Shown: positions 34,653 to 44,178 of the stretch, piece by piece
How positions within the stretch are numbered: position 1 is the first letter of the stretch
Layout: each line of letters begins with the position of its first letter
Source: Arachnia propionica
GTDB taxonomy: Bacteria > Actinomycetota > Actinomycetes > Propionibacteriales > Propionibacteriaceae
DNA length: 64,000 bases
Direction: 5' to 3'
NCBI RefSeq assembly: GCF_003859805.1
Contig: NZ_RQZG01000012.1
Coordinates: 45,290 to 109,289 of the forward strand
The notes under the pieces: model-generated
Seen by the model: only the letters and a program-made list of their open reading frames with translations
The model's database searches: none
What the model was told of the DNA's origin: nothing
Program-made: the position numbers and the translations under genes

Positions 34653-35726
34653 ATGACCAGAGAGAAGATTCGTTCCGGCATCATCGGGGCCGGGTTCATC
34701 GGAGGCGTGCATGCCTATGCGGTACGGGCCGCCGGTGGGCGACTGACCCGCATCGCCGATGCAACCTTGGAGTCCGGCCGGAAGGCCGCCGGGCGGCTCG
34801 GTGCCGAGGAGGCGTCGGCCTCCCCCGAGGAACTCATCGCCTCCGACGACGTCGACATCGTCCACATCTGCACCCCCAACGTCACCCATGCCGCGCTCGC
34901 GCAGCAGGCCATCGCCCACGGCAAGGCCGTCATCTGTGAGAAACCGCTGGCGACGACGGTCCCGGATGCCGAACGGCTCACCGAGCTGGCCCGTGAGGCC
35001 GGAGTCCTGACCGCCGTCCCCTTCGTCTATCGCTTCCATCCGCACGTGCGGGAGACCCGGGCCCGGATCGCCGCAGGTGATGCCGGTCGGCTGTGGATGC
35101 TGCACGGCTCCTACCTGCAGGACTGGCTGTCGCGCAGCGACGACACGAACTGGCGGGTCGACCCTGCAGTGGGGGGCGTCTCCCGGGCCTTCGGGGACAT
35201 CGGTGTGCACTGGTGCGACCTCATGGAGTTCGTGACCGGACAACGGATCGTCCGGCTCTCGGCCCGAACGGCGCAGGCCTTCGACAACCGTTCCGGGACC
35301 GAGGACGGGGCGGTGGTCATGTTCGAGACCGACGGTGGTGCCTCAGGATCGCTGGTGGTCAGCCAGGTCTCACCGGGGCGGAAGAACCGGTTGTGGTTCT
35401 CCTTCGACGGCACGGACGCGTCCTTCTCCTTCGACCAGGAGTCACCTGAATGGCTGTGGGTCGGACGGCGTGAGGAGAGCTGCATCCTGCCGCGGAACCC
35501 ACTCACCGAACACCCGGGGGCCGGGAGGCTGTCCCGCCTTCCAGCCGGTCATCCGCAGGGCTACCAGGATGCCTTCAGCGCCTTCGTCGCTGATGTCCAC
35601 GAGGCATTCCGAGGAGGTACCCCTGATGGCTTGCCCACTTTCGACGACGGCCTGCGTGCGGCCCGGATCACCGAGGCCGTGGTGGCCTCATCCGCTGAAT
35701 CAACGTGGAAGGAGCTGATCCCATGA
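34653..35726 (+). CDS. Gfo/Idh/MocA-family oxidoreductase (ROK operon, first)
   Basis: A 357-aa NAD(P)-dependent dehydrogenase: Rossmann motif SGIIGAGFIGGVHAYAV, EKPL in ICEKPLATT, and the C-terminal GGVSRAFGDIGVHWCDLMEF with the conserved Asp/His set. The start at 34653 follows GGAAGAAG. Its stop overlaps the isomerase start as ATGA, which suggests the two products act in sequence. The substrate is not readable. Confidence 0.87.
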   Translation: MTREKIRSGIIGAGFIGGVHAYAVRAAGGRLTRIADATLESGRKAAGRLGAEEASASPEELIASDDVDIVHICTPNVTHAALAQQAIAHGKAVICEKPLATTVPDAERLTELAREAGVLTAVPFVYRFHPHVRETRARIAAGDAGRLWMLHGSYLQDWLSRSDDTNWRVDPAVGGVSRAFGDIGVHWCDLMEFVTGQRIVRLSARTAQAFDNRSGTEDGAVVMFETDGGASGSLVVSQVSPGRKNRLWFSFDGTDASFSFDQESPEWLWVGRREESCILPRNPLTEHPGAGRLSRLPAGHPQGYQDAFSAFVADVHEAFRGGTPDGLPTFDDGLRAARITEAVVASSAESTWKELIP

Positions 35727-36643
35727 AACTGGGATTCCTGACAGCATGTCTGCCCGACCGATCCCTGGCGGAGATCGTGTCCTGGGCGGCCGACGAGGGT
35801 TTCGAGGCCCTCGAGGTGGCGGCCTGGCCGGCGCTCGGCCACAGACCGTTCACCGCAACGCACATCGTCGCCGAGAACTTCGGGACCGAGCAGGTCGATC
35901 AGGTGCAGGAACTGCTCGCCGACAAGGGGGTCGACATCTCCTCCCTCGCCTACTACGACAACAATCTGCACCCCGACCCCACCGAGCGGCAGGCGATCAA
36001 CACCCACGTCCTGGCCTGCATCGACGCGGCCGCGCTGCTCGGTGTGCCCACCGTGGGCACGTTCATCGGGAGGGACTGGACCAGGTCGGTCCGGGAGAAC
36101 CTCAGCGAGGCCGAGGAGGTTTTCCGGCCGCTCGTGGACCGTGCCGGTGAGAAAGGGGTCAAGCTCGTCATCGAGAACTGCGTCATGGAGGGCTGGCACC
36201 CGGACGGCTACCCGGGCAACCTCGCCTATTCGCCGGAGCTGTGGGAGTGGATGTTCTCGCTCGGCCTCCACCTCAACTTCGATCCCAGTCATCTGGTGTG
36301 GATGGGCATCGACCCGGTGACGGCGATGACGCCCTACGTGGATCGCATCGCCCACGCCCAGGCCAAGGACATCCAGCTCTTCCCGGATCGGCGTGACCGT
36401 TACGGCTGGCCCGGTGTCACCGTCAATCGGCAGGACCCCTGGGACGTCGGCTGGTGGCGGTACCGGGTGCCGGGACTGGGCGAGGTGGACTGGAGGCGAG
36501 TCGTCGACGCCCTCTACGAGCACGGATTCGACGGTGTGCTCTCGGTGGAGCACGAGGACCCCGTCTGGGGAGGCACCGAGGTGAAGGTCAAGACAGGACT
36601 GCAGATCGCGCACCAGACCCTGCGACCACTGATGGTCGCGTGA
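35723..36643 (+). CDS. Sugar phosphate isomerase/epimerase family protein (ROK operon, first)
   Basis: A 306-aa TIM barrel of the AP-endonuclease-2 superfamily. Metal ligands appear in LVIENCVM, NFDPSHLVWMG, AHAQAKDIQ and VLSVEHEDPVW. Of the five isomerase-like proteins in the window it most resembles 8294-9292 (same NFDPSHL and EHED blocks). It is translationally coupled to the dehydrogenase before it. Confidence 0.82.
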   Translation: MKLGFLTACLPDRSLAEIVSWAADEGFEALEVAAWPALGHRPFTATHIVAENFGTEQVDQVQELLADKGVDISSLAYYDNNLHPDPTERQAINTHVLACIDAAALLGVPTVGTFIGRDWTRSVRENLSEAEEVFRPLVDRAGEKGVKLVIENCVMEGWHPDGYPGNLAYSPELWEWMFSLGLHLNFDPSHLVWMGIDPVTAMTPYVDRIAHAQAKDIQLFPDRRDRYGWPGVTVNRQDPWDVGWWRYRVPGLGEVDWRRVVDALYEHGFDGVLSVEHEDPVWGGTEVKVKTGLQIAHQTLRPLMVA

Positions 36644-36664
36644 ACAATCAGGAAAGGAAACATC

Positions 36665-37504
36665 ATGAAACTGGGCTACTGCTCAATCACCTGGGGCGGA
36701 GTGGTGGGCCACCCCGCCGGGGTCACCAGCGTCAAGGACCTCTTCTACCGGGCCAACGGGGACACACTCCAGGCGGTCCGGGAGATCGGCGAGGTGGGGT
36801 ACCGGGGTGTCGAGATGTTCGACGGCAACGTCGCCGAGTTCGAGGGTGACCCGCGTGTCCTCACCGATGCCCTGCAGGCGGCGGGACTGGAACTCGTCAG
36901 CGTCTACACGGGGGCCAACTTCATCTACGCCGACATCCTTCCCGACGAGCTGCACCGGGTGCGTCGTGCGGCCCAGCTGGCTGCCAGCTTCGGCGCGAAA
37001 CGGCTGGTGGTCGGGGGTGGTGCCCGCCGGGCCGCAGGCACCACCGATGAGGACTACGCCCGGCTCGGCGAATCGTTGGATGTCGTGTGCGACATCGCGG
37101 AGGAGCACGGTCTGGAGGCCAGCTACCACCCGCACCTCGGCACCATCGTCGAGAACCCCGATGAGATCGAGAGAGTGCTCGGCAGGAGCCGGATCGCCTT
37201 CTGCCCTGACACCGCGCATCTCGCGGCCGGTGGTGGGAACCCGGCCGAACTCATCCGGAGGTATCCCGATCGGGTCAGACACGTGCACCTCAAGGACTTC
37301 CGGCCGGACCCCTTCGGGTTCCTGCCGCTGGGGGCCGGGGTGCTGGATCTGCCCGACATCATCTCCGCCATCGCCGAGGCCGACTACGACAGCTGGCTCA
37401 TGGTGGAGCTCGACGAGTACGACGGCGACCCGCAGGAGGCCGCCCGCATCAGCAAGGACCACCTGACGAAGGTGTTGGCCGAGGCCGGCATCCCACTCGA
37501 CTGA
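36665..37504 (+). CDS. Sugar phosphate isomerase/epimerase family protein (ROK operon, second)
   Basis: A 279-aa TIM barrel, shorter than its neighbour and of a different subgroup (N-terminus KLGYCSITWGGVV; ligand strands ASYHPHLGT, FCPDTAHLAAGG, HVHLKDF and MVELDEYDG). The HPHxGT...DTAHL pattern is typical of IolE-like inosose dehydratases and 2-keto-myo-inositol isomerases, so a cyclitol-type or keto-sugar substrate is likely. AGGAAAGG precedes the ATG. Confidence 0.8.
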   Translation: MKLGYCSITWGGVVGHPAGVTSVKDLFYRANGDTLQAVREIGEVGYRGVEMFDGNVAEFEGDPRVLTDALQAAGLELVSVYTGANFIYADILPDELHRVRRAAQLAASFGAKRLVVGGGARRAAGTTDEDYARLGESLDVVCDIAEEHGLEASYHPHLGTIVENPDEIERVLGRSRIAFCPDTAHLAAGGGNPAELIRRYPDRVRHVHLKDFRPDPFGFLPLGAGVLDLPDIISAIAEADYDSWLMVELDEYDGDPQEAARISKDHLTKVLAEAGIPLD

Positions 37505-37533
37505 CGGACAAGAACGGACAAGGAGCAACAGAC

Positions 37534-38706
37534 ATGCAGGAACTCAACGTGGGACTCATCGGCGGCGGTTTCATGGGCAAGGCCCATTCGCTCGCGTACG
37601 CCGCGATGCCGATGTTCTTCTGGCCGGCACCGGCCATCCCGGTGCGCAGGATCGTCGCGGAGGCCGACGCGGAGCTGGCGGCCACGGCGGCCAGGCGATT
37701 CGGGTTCGAGCGCTCGACCGCTGACTGGCGTGAGATCATCGAGGACCCGGACATCCATGTCGTCGACATCGCCACCCCGAACAACCTGCACGCGGAGGCG
37801 GCCATCGCGGCAGCCCGGGCCGGCAAGCACATCATCTGTGAGAAGCCTCTGGCCCGGACCAGTGAGGAGGCCAAGGCGATGTACGACGCGGTCAAGGATG
37901 CGGGCATCGTCCACATGGTCGCCTTCAACTACCGCCGCACGCCCGCGGTGATGCTGGCCAGGAAGTACATCGAGGAGGGGGCCATCGGGAAGATCCTGAG
38001 CTTCCGCGGGACGTATCTCCAGGACTGGAGCGCCGATCCCGACTCCCCGCTGTCGTGGCGGTTCCAGAAGTCCATCGCGGGCTCCGGCACACTGGGTGAC
38101 ATCGCCACCCACGTGATCGACATGGCGCGGTACCTGGTGGGTGAGATCGCGTCGGTCAACGCCATGATGACCACGTGGATCCCGGATCGCCCGGTCCAGT
38201 CCGGAGGGGCTGACCTGCTCGGGACCAGCAAGGATTCTGACGGTCCCCGCGCCGAGGTCGATGTCGATGACGAGGTGATCACGATGCTGAGGTTCGCGGA
38301 CGGTGCCATCGGATCGCTGGAGGCGACCCGGAATGCGTACGGGCGGAACAACTTCATCACCTTCGAGATCCACGGAACCGAGGGCTCGATCCACTTCAAC
38401 TACGAGCGACGTGACGAGCTCCAGGTCTGCTTCGCCGCCGACGATCCGGACCGTCGGGGATTCCGTACCGTCTACACGGGCCCGGCGCATCCCTGTGGTG
38501 ATGCCCTGTGGCCGATTCCCGCGCTGGGGATCGGGTACGGGGAGACGAAGATCATCGAGGCGCACGACTTCTTCAAGGCGATCGTCGAGGGTGGTGCCGT
38601 CAGTCCCAACTTCGCCGATGGCTACCAGATCGCGTTGATCGACGACGCCATCGTCGAGTCGGCGGCGTCGGGCAGCTGGGTCGAGGTGCCCACGGTCGAG
38701 GGCTGA
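37534..38706 (+). CDS. Gfo/Idh/MocA-family oxidoreductase (ROK operon, second)
   Basis: A 390-aa dehydrogenase, last gene of the ROK-linked operon. It shows VGLIGGGFMGKAHSLAY, IICEKPLART, and SGTLGDIATHVIDMARYLVG with the catalytic Asp/His. It carries the extra C-terminal region of the larger subgroup (about 40 aa longer than the first paralogue in this operon). AAGGAG lies just before the ATG. It is followed by the palindromic repeat at 38715-38780, which probably ends transcription. Confidence 0.87.
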   Translation: MQELNVGLIGGGFMGKAHSLAYAAMPMFFWPAPAIPVRRIVAEADAELAATAARRFGFERSTADWREIIEDPDIHVVDIATPNNLHAEAAIAAARAGKHIICEKPLARTSEEAKAMYDAVKDAGIVHMVAFNYRRTPAVMLARKYIEEGAIGKILSFRGTYLQDWSADPDSPLSWRFQKSIAGSGTLGDIATHVIDMARYLVGEIASVNAMMTTWIPDRPVQSGGADLLGTSKDSDGPRAEVDVDDEVITMLRFADGAIGSLEATRNAYGRNNFITFEIHGTEGSIHFNYERRDELQVCFAADDPDRRGFRTVYTGPAHPCGDALWPIPALGIGYGETKIIEAHDFFKAIVEGGAVSPNFADGYQIALIDDAIVESAASGSWVEVPTVEG

Positions 38707-38714
38707 CCCAGGTG

Positions 38715-38780
38715 CGGTGTTTTCTGCCATTCTCCCTGCTCGACGGGTCCCTGTCGGCGAGAAAATGGCAGAAAACACCG
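38715..38780. repeat. GTGTTTTCTGCCATT palindromic repeat, copy 2
   Basis: The left arm 38715-38734 and right arm 38759-38780 are complementary apart from a two-base bulge. It lies between convergent stop codons (38706 plus, 38792 minus), so here it can act as a bidirectional terminator. The same core forms the palindrome at 25270-25331. Confidence 0.7.
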
Positions 38781-38791
38781 GTGGTCGGCCC

Positions 38792-39388
38792 TCAGCTGAT
38801 CCCCCGGCTGGCCAGGTAGGCGTCGATCACGGTGCCGAGTTCGGCGATGTCGGCCTGCTCGTCTCCCGTGACGGTGCCGAGCAAGGGGAGGGTGCCCCGG
38901 AACAGGGCCGTGGCCTGGCGGGCCGCCAGCTCCAGTTCGGCGCGGGGGAGGGTGGGGTTGCGAGCGGCCAGCAGGTCGACCAGGCGGGTCGCGAAGGCCT
39001 GGTTCGCGCCGTCGACCTCCTCACGCAGCTCCTCGGGCAGGTTGGGGTGGGCGTAGATCATGGTGAAGGTCGCATTGGCACGTTTGAACTCGGCCAGGGG
39101 GGCCAGGAGCGCTGCGATCATCCCGTCGCGGGGGGTCGTGGCGTCGATGGTGGGCCACACCTGGCCGTAGACCTCGCCCAGCCGTGTGAGGTAGTCCCGG
39201 ACGACGGCGTGCAGGATGTCGGTGCGGTCGCTGAAGTACTGGTACAGCGAGCCGGGTGAGATCCCGGCCTCCGCAGCGATCGCGTTGGTGGTGGCCCGGT
39301 CCACGCCGTCGCGGGCGAAGACCACGACGGCGGCCTCGATGATGGCGGCCATCCGGGCCAGGCCGCGGGCGGAACGCTGGGTCGCCAC
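38792..39388 (-). CDS. TetR-family transcriptional regulator
   Basis: A 198-aa regulator. The open frame extends far upstream, but the GTG at 39388 is the start: AAGGAGG stands five bases before it, and residues upstream run through the divergent promoter and gene. The N-terminal helix-turn-helix is TTNAIAAEAGISPGSLYQYFSDRTDIL. The C-terminal all-helical half binds an unknown ligand. It is divergent from an aldo/keto reductase; two similar inverted repeats lie in the 75-bp gap. A 53-bp piece of its 3' end is duplicated at 29359-29411. Confidence 0.87.
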   Translation of the reverse strand: MATQRSARGLARMAAIIEAAVVVFARDGVDRATTNAIAAEAGISPGSLYQYFSDRTDILHAVVRDYLTRLGEVYGQVWPTIDATTPRDGMIAALLAPLAEFKRANATFTMIYAHPNLPEELREEVDGANQAFATRLVDLLAARNPTLPRAELELAARQATALFRGTLPLLGTVTGDEQADIAELGTVIDAYLASRGIS

Positions 39389-39402
39389 AGTTCCTCCTTG
39401 TG

Positions 39403-39449
39403 AATGCAAGCAAAAGCTCGTACAGTGAATGCGAGTTGATGCTCGCATT
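39403..39449. promoter_or_regulatory. Probable TetR operators between the divergent genes
   Basis: An exact inverted repeat AATGCGAG-6-CTCGCATT occupies 39428-39449, and a weaker version (AATGCAAG-6-CTCGTA) occupies 39403-39422, 25 bases apart. Both are 20-22 bp, the usual TetR operator size, and cover the only space for promoters of both genes. Confidence 0.65.
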
Positions 39450-39463
39450 GAGAGGATAGCGCA

Positions 39464-40426
39464 GTGAACCGCACCATCGGCACCCTGGAGACCTTCCCCA
39501 TCGGCCTGGGCTGCATGGGCATGACCATGTCCTACGGCCCCGTGGACAAGGCGGAGGCGGCGGCGACGCTGCAGGCCGCCGTCGACGCCGGGGTCACCCT
39601 CTTCGACACCGCCCAGATGTACGGTGGTGGTCGCAACGAGGCCTTCATCGGCCCGCTGCTCGCCCCGTACCGCGACCGGGTCATCCTGGCCACCAAGACC
39701 GGCATCCGCACCCGACTGGGTGGGCTCCCCACCGGCCTGGACGGGCGCCCCGAATCCATCCGCAGGGGACTCGACGGCTCGCTGAAGCGGCTGCGCACCG
39801 ACCACATCGACCTGCACTACCTGCACCGCGTGGACCCGAAGGTGCCGCTGGAGGACAGCGTCGAGGCCCTGGCCGACGGTGTGCGGGCGGGCAAGGTCCG
39901 CCACATCGGGCTCAGCGAGGTCACCGGCGACCAGCTGCGCCGCGCGCACGCCGTCCACCCCATCGCCGCGGTGCAGATGGAGTGGTCGCTGTTCTCCCGC
40001 TCCCTGGAGGACGACGTGCTGCCGGTCGCCCGGGAGCTGGAGGTGGCGGTCGTCGCCTACTCGCCGCTCGGGCGGGGGATGCTCACCGGCTCGGAGGCCG
40101 CGACGACGAAGCTCTCGCTCCTCGACTACCGTCGTTTCCTGCCACGCTGGCGCAAGGAGAACCTGACGGCGAACCTCCAGGCCGTGGAGCTGATCCGGCA
40201 GATCGCTGCCCGCCACGACGCCACCCCCGGGCAGGTCGCCCTCGCCTGGGTGCTGGCCCAGGGCGACGACGTGATCCCGATCCCCGGTTCCAAGCGTCGC
40301 CGTCACCTCAAGGAGAACCTCGAGGCCCTGCAGCTCGGGCTCGGCCCGGACGACCTGGCCGGGCTCGACCGGATCAGGGCCCAGGGTGACCGGTACGGGC
40401 GCCTCGGGGTGAGCGCGGAGGAGTGA
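39464..40426 (+). CDS. Aldo/keto reductase
   Basis: A 320-aa NADPH-dependent oxidoreductase of the AKR superfamily. The conserved opening IGLGCMGMTMSYG, the catalytic tetrad residues in FDTAQMYGGGRNE (Asp, Tyr), LATKTG (Lys) and LHYLHRVD (His), and the cofactor strand IPIPGSKRRRHL are all present. GTG start after GAGGATAG. It is probably induced when the TetR repressor releases the shared operator; a toxic aldehyde or quinone is a common ligand for such pairs, but here this is inference. Confidence 0.88.
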   Translation: MNRTIGTLETFPIGLGCMGMTMSYGPVDKAEAAATLQAAVDAGVTLFDTAQMYGGGRNEAFIGPLLAPYRDRVILATKTGIRTRLGGLPTGLDGRPESIRRGLDGSLKRLRTDHIDLHYLHRVDPKVPLEDSVEALADGVRAGKVRHIGLSEVTGDQLRRAHAVHPIAAVQMEWSLFSRSLEDDVLPVARELEVAVVAYSPLGRGMLTGSEAATTKLSLLDYRRFLPRWRKENLTANLQAVELIRQIAARHDATPGQVALAWVLAQGDDVIPIPGSKRRRHLKENLEALQLGLGPDDLAGLDRIRAQGDRYGRLGVSAEE

Positions 40427-40433
40427 AACGCAA

Positions 40434-40459
40434 CGGGGCCCGGATCGCTCCGGGCCCCG
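40434..40459. terminator. Hairpin between convergent genes
   Basis: Arms 40434-40444 and 40449-40459 pair perfectly around a TCGC loop, between the aldo/keto reductase stop and the stop of the minus-strand permease gene. Confidence 0.75.
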
Positions 40460-40475
40460 CAGTGCTGGTTGAGGA

Positions 40476-41468
40476 TCAGCGTCTACGGTTCTTCCGCTCG
40501 TCGATGATGATCGCGACGACGATGATCGCGCCCTTGACCACCCACTGCCAGTAGGTGGAGACACCCATGAGGCTCAGACCGTTGTTGATCACACCGATGA
40601 TCATGGTGCCGGCCATCACACCCCAGACGGTACCGATGCCGCCACTGAAGGAGGTGCCGCCGATGACTGCGGCGGTGATGACGTCGAGCTCCATGACGAG
40701 ACCGTAGGTGGGCGCACCGGCACCGGTGCGTGCGGTGAGGATGATGCCCGCCACACCTGCCAGGAGACCGATCAGGGCGTAGATCTTGAACTGGGTCTTC
40801 GGCACCGAGATACCGGAGACCTTCGCCGCCATCTCATTGCCACCGATGGCGTAGATGTGACGGCCGAAACGCGTGCGGTTGAGGACGAACCACATGATGA
40901 CGGCGGCCAGCACCAGGATGAAGATGGGAGTGATCCCCGCACCGATCAGGTTGAACTTCCAGGCCACGTTCGAGATGGGGCGGCCGTCGGAGTACAGGTT
41001 CGCAGCGCCACGTGCGGCGGTCATCATGCCGAGGGTCGCGACGAACGGCGGGATGCGGAAGATCGCGACCAGGCTGCCGACGACACCGCCGACCAGGGTG
41101 CCGACGAGCAGGGCGGCGATCACGGAGACGAAGATCGGCAACCGTGGCAGCCCGGCGAAGAAGGTGCCCTCTCCCGGGACTTGGGCGAGTGAGGCCGCGA
41201 CCACGGCCGCCAGCGCAGCGGTGGAGCCCACGGACAGGTCGATGCCCTTGGTGATGATCGCTGCCATCATGCCCAGACCGATGATGCCGATGGGGGCCAC
41301 CTGCACCACCACGTTGAGCAGGTTGGTCGGCTGCAGGAACCGACCACCCGTGATGATGCCGAACAGGATCACCATGCCGAGCAGGATGAACAGGATCGAG
41401 TAGGTGCGCAGGAAGTTGCCCCAGTCGAATCGGGCGCTGGGGTGGGAGATGCTTGCGGTGTCAGACAT
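40476..41468 (-). CDS. Ribose-type ABC permease (cyclitol cluster)
   Basis: A 330-aa RbsC/AraH-type membrane protein with about nine hydrophobic segments; [19 protein letters not shown] is the family signature and [22 protein letters not shown] the cytoplasmic loop. The start at 41468 follows AAGGAAA and lies eight bases inside the ATPase gene, so translation is coupled. It is the last gene of a binding-protein/ATPase/permease unit, closed by the hairpin at 40434-40459. Confidence 0.92.
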   Translation of the reverse strand: MSDTASISHPSARFDWGNFLRTYSILFILLGMVILFGIITGGRFLQPTNLLNVVVQVAPIGIIGLGMMAAIITKGIDLSVGSTAALAAVVAASLAQVPGEGTFFAGLPRLPIFVSVIAALLVGTLVGGVVGSLVAIFRIPPFVATLGMMTAARGAANLYSDGRPISNVAWKFNLIGAGITPIFILVLAAVIMWFVLNRTRFGRHIYAIGGNEMAAKVSGISVPKTQFKIYALIGLLAGVAGIILTARTGAGAPTYGLVMELDVITAAVIGGTSFSGGIGTVWGVMAGTMIIGVINNGLSLMGVSTYWQWVVKGAIIVVAIIIDERKNRRR

Positions 41469-42984
41469 TGGTGTTTCCTTCGAACGCGGCGGCGTCATCG
41501 CCTCCGGTGGCCAGGTGCATGACGGATTCCTGGTTCGCCTCCTCGCGGGAGAGCTCACCGGAGATGCGCCCCTCGTGCATGACGAGGATGCGGTCGCTCA
41601 TCCCGAGGACCTCGGGGAGCTCGGACGAGACCATGATGATTGCCTTGCCCTCCTGGGCCAGCAGGCACATCAGACGGTGGATCTCGGACTTCGCACCGAC
41701 GTCGATGCCTCGCGTCGGTTCGTCGATCATGAGCACCTCGGGCAGGGTGAGCAGCCAGCGGGAGATCAGTGCCTTCTGCTGGTTGCCGCCCGAGAGGTTC
41801 TGGATCAGTTGGTGCAGCGACGGCGTCTTGATGCGGAGCTTCTCACGCTGCTCCTCGGCGTCGGTCCTCATCCTCGAGACGTTGAGGATGCCGCTCGGGC
41901 TGTACCGGGGCAGGGCCGCGGCGGTGATGTTGTCACTGACCGACAGCACCCCCATGATGCCGTTGAGCTTTCGGTCCTCGGTGAGCAGGGCTATCCCGGC
42001 CTTGATCGCGTCCGCGGGCTGTTTGATGTCCAGCTTCTTGTCGTCCAGCCAGACCTCACCGGAGTCGGCCCGTTCGATGCCGAAGATGGTCTCCAGCACC
42101 TCGGTGCGCCCGGCCCCCATGAGACCGGCCAGACCGAGGATCTCGCCTCGACGCAGCTCGAAGCTGACGTCACGCACCAGCTTGCCCCGGTTGAGCCCCC
42201 GCACACTGAGCACGACCTCCCCGATCTCGGCCTCCAGCTTCGGGAACAGGTCCGTCAGCTCGCGCCCGACCATCAACTGGATCAGCTTGTCACGGTTCAG
42301 CTCCTTGGCCTCGTACGAGCCGACGTGCTGGCCGTCGCGGAAGACGGTGATGTCGTCGGAGATCTTGAAGACCTCGTCCATCTTGTGCGTGATGTAGATG
42401 ATGGCGACACCGAAGTCGGTGAGCCGTTTGATCATCCTGTGCAGGTGCGCCACCTCCCGCTCCGGGATGGCGGAGGTGGGCTCGTCCATGATGATGATCT
42501 TCGCGTCGTAGCTGATGGCCTTCGCGATCTCGACCATCTGCTGCTTCGCCACCGTCAGGTTCTTCATCCGAGTGCGTGGGTTGATGTCGATCTCCCACTC
42601 GTCGAACAGCTCCTGGGTCTTGTCGATGATGGCCTTCGGGCTGAGCAGCCCGAACCGTCCGCGTTGCTCACGACCCAGCCAGATGTTCTCCGCCACCATC
42701 ATCTCGGGAACGGGGGAGAGCTCCTGGTGGATCATCGAGATCCCGTGCTCCAGCCCGTCCTTGGTGTTCTTGAAGTTGACGATGTCGCCGGCCAGCTCGA
42801 CGATGCCCTCGTCGGGGGTGTACATCCCGATCAGGCACTTCATGAGCGTCGACTTCCCGGCCCCGTTCTCCCCCATGAGGGAGTGGACGGTACCGCTGCG
42901 GACGTCAAGGTCCACGTTGTCCAGGGCCACGACGCCCGGAAAGGTCTTGCGGATGCCCTGCATCCGCAGAATCACCTCGTGCAT
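41461..42984 (-). CDS. Ribose-type ABC transporter ATPase (cyclitol cluster)
   Basis: A 507-aa two-domain ATP-binding protein: Walker [13 protein letters not shown], Walker [12 protein letters not shown], second-domain [11 protein letters not shown], signature [15 protein letters not shown] and Walker [13 protein letters not shown]. This composition is the MglA/RbsA type. AAGGAG precedes the ATG. It drives uptake with the binding protein encoded 43 bases upstream. Confidence 0.92.
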   Translation of the reverse strand: MHEVILRMQGIRKTFPGVVALDNVDLDVRSGTVHSLMGENGAGKSTLMKCLIGMYTPDEGIVELAGDIVNFKNTKDGLEHGISMIHQELSPVPEMMVAENIWLGREQRGRFGLLSPKAIIDKTQELFDEWEIDINPRTRMKNLTVAKQQMVEIAKAISYDAKIIIMDEPTSAIPEREVAHLHRMIKRLTDFGVAIIYITHKMDEVFKISDDITVFRDGQHVGSYEAKELNRDKLIQLMVGRELTDLFPKLEAEIGEVVLSVRGLNRGKLVRDVSFELRRGEILGLAGLMGAGRTEVLETIFGIERADSGEVWLDDKKLDIKQPADAIKAGIALLTEDRKLNGIMGVLSVSDNITAAALPRYSPSGILNVSRMRTDAEEQREKLRIKTPSLHQLIQNLSGGNQQKALISRWLLTLPEVLMIDEPTRGIDVGAKSEIHRLMCLLAQEGKAIIMVSSELPEVLGMSDRILVMHEGRISGELSREEANQESVMHLATGGDDAAAFEGNTNV

Positions 42985-43027
42985 GTGTTCTCCTTCGAAG
43001 ATGGAGTCTCAGCTACCTGAGGCCTGC

Positions 43028-44059
43028 TCATCGGTTCCGGTACTGGTCCATGTTCTCGGGCGTCACCAGCTGGTAGGGGACGTTGATGACATCGTCGACG
43101 CGGTCCTTGTTGATCATCGTGATGGCGGTGTCGACGCTGGCCTGACCTTGCCCCTTGGCGTCCTGGAAGACGGTGACCTCCAGTTTCCCCGCCTCCATGG
43201 CATTGAGGGCATCCCCGGTGGCGTCGACCCCACCGACGACCACGTCGTTCAGCTTCCCGGCGTTCTCAAGGGCGGTGATGGCACCGAGCGCCATCTCGTC
43301 GTTGTTGGCGCAGATCACGTTGACCTCTGCTCCGGACTGCAGCAGGTTCTCGGTGAGCTCCAGGCCCTTCTCCCGCTTCCACAGGCCGGTCTGGGAGAAC
43401 ACCACCGGCATGTTGTACTTCGCGGCGACCTCCTCGCAACCCTTGGTCCGGAGCTGGGCGGCCTCCTGGCTGGTGTCGCCCTGCAGGATGGCGACATTGC
43501 CCTTGTGGTCCACCAGTTTGGCGAGTTCCTCCATCTCCAGCTGACCGGAGATCAAGGAGTCCGAGCCGACGTAGGGGATACCGTCGGGAAGATCCTTGGG
43601 GCGGCGGTTCACGTAGATCAAGGGGATGTTCTCCGCCTGCGCCTTCTGCGTGATCTGGCTGGTGGTGGCGGTGTCCTGCGGCAGCACGATGAGGGCGTCG
43701 ACCTTGTCGGTGACGAAGGTCTCGACCTGGTTGAGCTGGACCTCGATCTTCTCGTCGGCCGAGACGACCGTCACCTGGACGACCTCCTTGCCGGCCTTGT
43801 CGTTGATCTCCTTCGCCCGGGCCTCGATGGCGTTGGCGACGTTCTGCAGGAACTGGTCCAGCAGGGGGAACGAGACGCCGATGCGGATCACCTTGTCGGT
43901 GTCCTTCGGCAGGACCGGGTTACCGGGGGCGTAGTCCACCGTGGTGGTCTGGCCGTCCGCGGCGTCGGGGGCGGGGGCGGGATCATCCGTCCAGCCACAG
44001 GATGTCAGGGCCAGGACGGCCCCCATCATCGGCGCCAGGAGCTTCAGTAGTCGCTTCAT
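43028..44059 (-). CDS. Ribose-type ABC sugar/cyclitol-binding lipoprotein
   Basis: A 343-aa lipoprotein of the RbsB fold. The start at 44059 has AAGGAAGTGAG upstream; MKRLLKLLAPMMGAVLALTSC gives lipobox Cys21. Domain strands VIRIGVSFPLLDQFLQNV, ALIVLPQDTATTSQI, ICANNDEMALGAI and VVVGGVDATGDAL are standard for sugar- and inositol-binding members. With the IolG/IolE-like genes directly upstream it is a good candidate for a myo-inositol-type binding protein, but specificity is not certain. Confidence 0.88.
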   Translation of the reverse strand: MKRLLKLLAPMMGAVLALTSCGWTDDPAPAPDAADGQTTTVDYAPGNPVLPKDTDKVIRIGVSFPLLDQFLQNVANAIEARAKEINDKAGKEVVQVTVVSADEKIEVQLNQVETFVTDKVDALIVLPQDTATTSQITQKAQAENIPLIYVNRRPKDLPDGIPYVGSDSLISGQLEMEELAKLVDHKGNVAILQGDTSQEAAQLRTKGCEEVAAKYNMPVVFSQTGLWKREKGLELTENLLQSGAEVNVICANNDEMALGAITALENAGKLNDVVVGGVDATGDALNAMEAGKLEVTVFQDAKGQGQASVDTAITMINKDRVDDVINVPYQLVTPENMDQYRNR

Positions 44060-44133
44060 GGTTCTCACTTCCTTGTGTGGCCTCCCGGCCGGGGTGCGAC
44101 CGAGCAACGGGTTGATCCTCCCCCACCGGGGCC

Positions 44134-44143
44134 ATATATGTCA
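44134..44143 (-). promoter_or_regulatory. Weak IolR-like motif and possible -35 box
   Basis: The minus strand reads TTGACATATAT just upstream of the binding-protein gene: a consensus -35 box (TTGACA) and seven of ten positions of the IolR-like decamer. It sits in the 119-bp gap after the isomerase gene, so the transporter genes may have a promoter of their own. Confidence 0.35.
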
Positions 44144-44178
44144 ATACAAATGGCCGGTTTGTTACGTCAGGGTGCCCT

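Noticed and set aside
30909..38706. C-glycoside deglycosidase or 3-keto-glycoside hydrolase system in the ROK operon
   Set aside because: Gfo and isomerase genes fit, but the small DUF6379 partner or a DUF1080 hydrolase that those systems need is absent.
38792..40564. TetR extended to 590 residues
   Set aside because: The extension runs through the divergent promoter and the aldo/keto reductase gene; a GTG with AAGGAGG at 39388 gives a normal TetR length.
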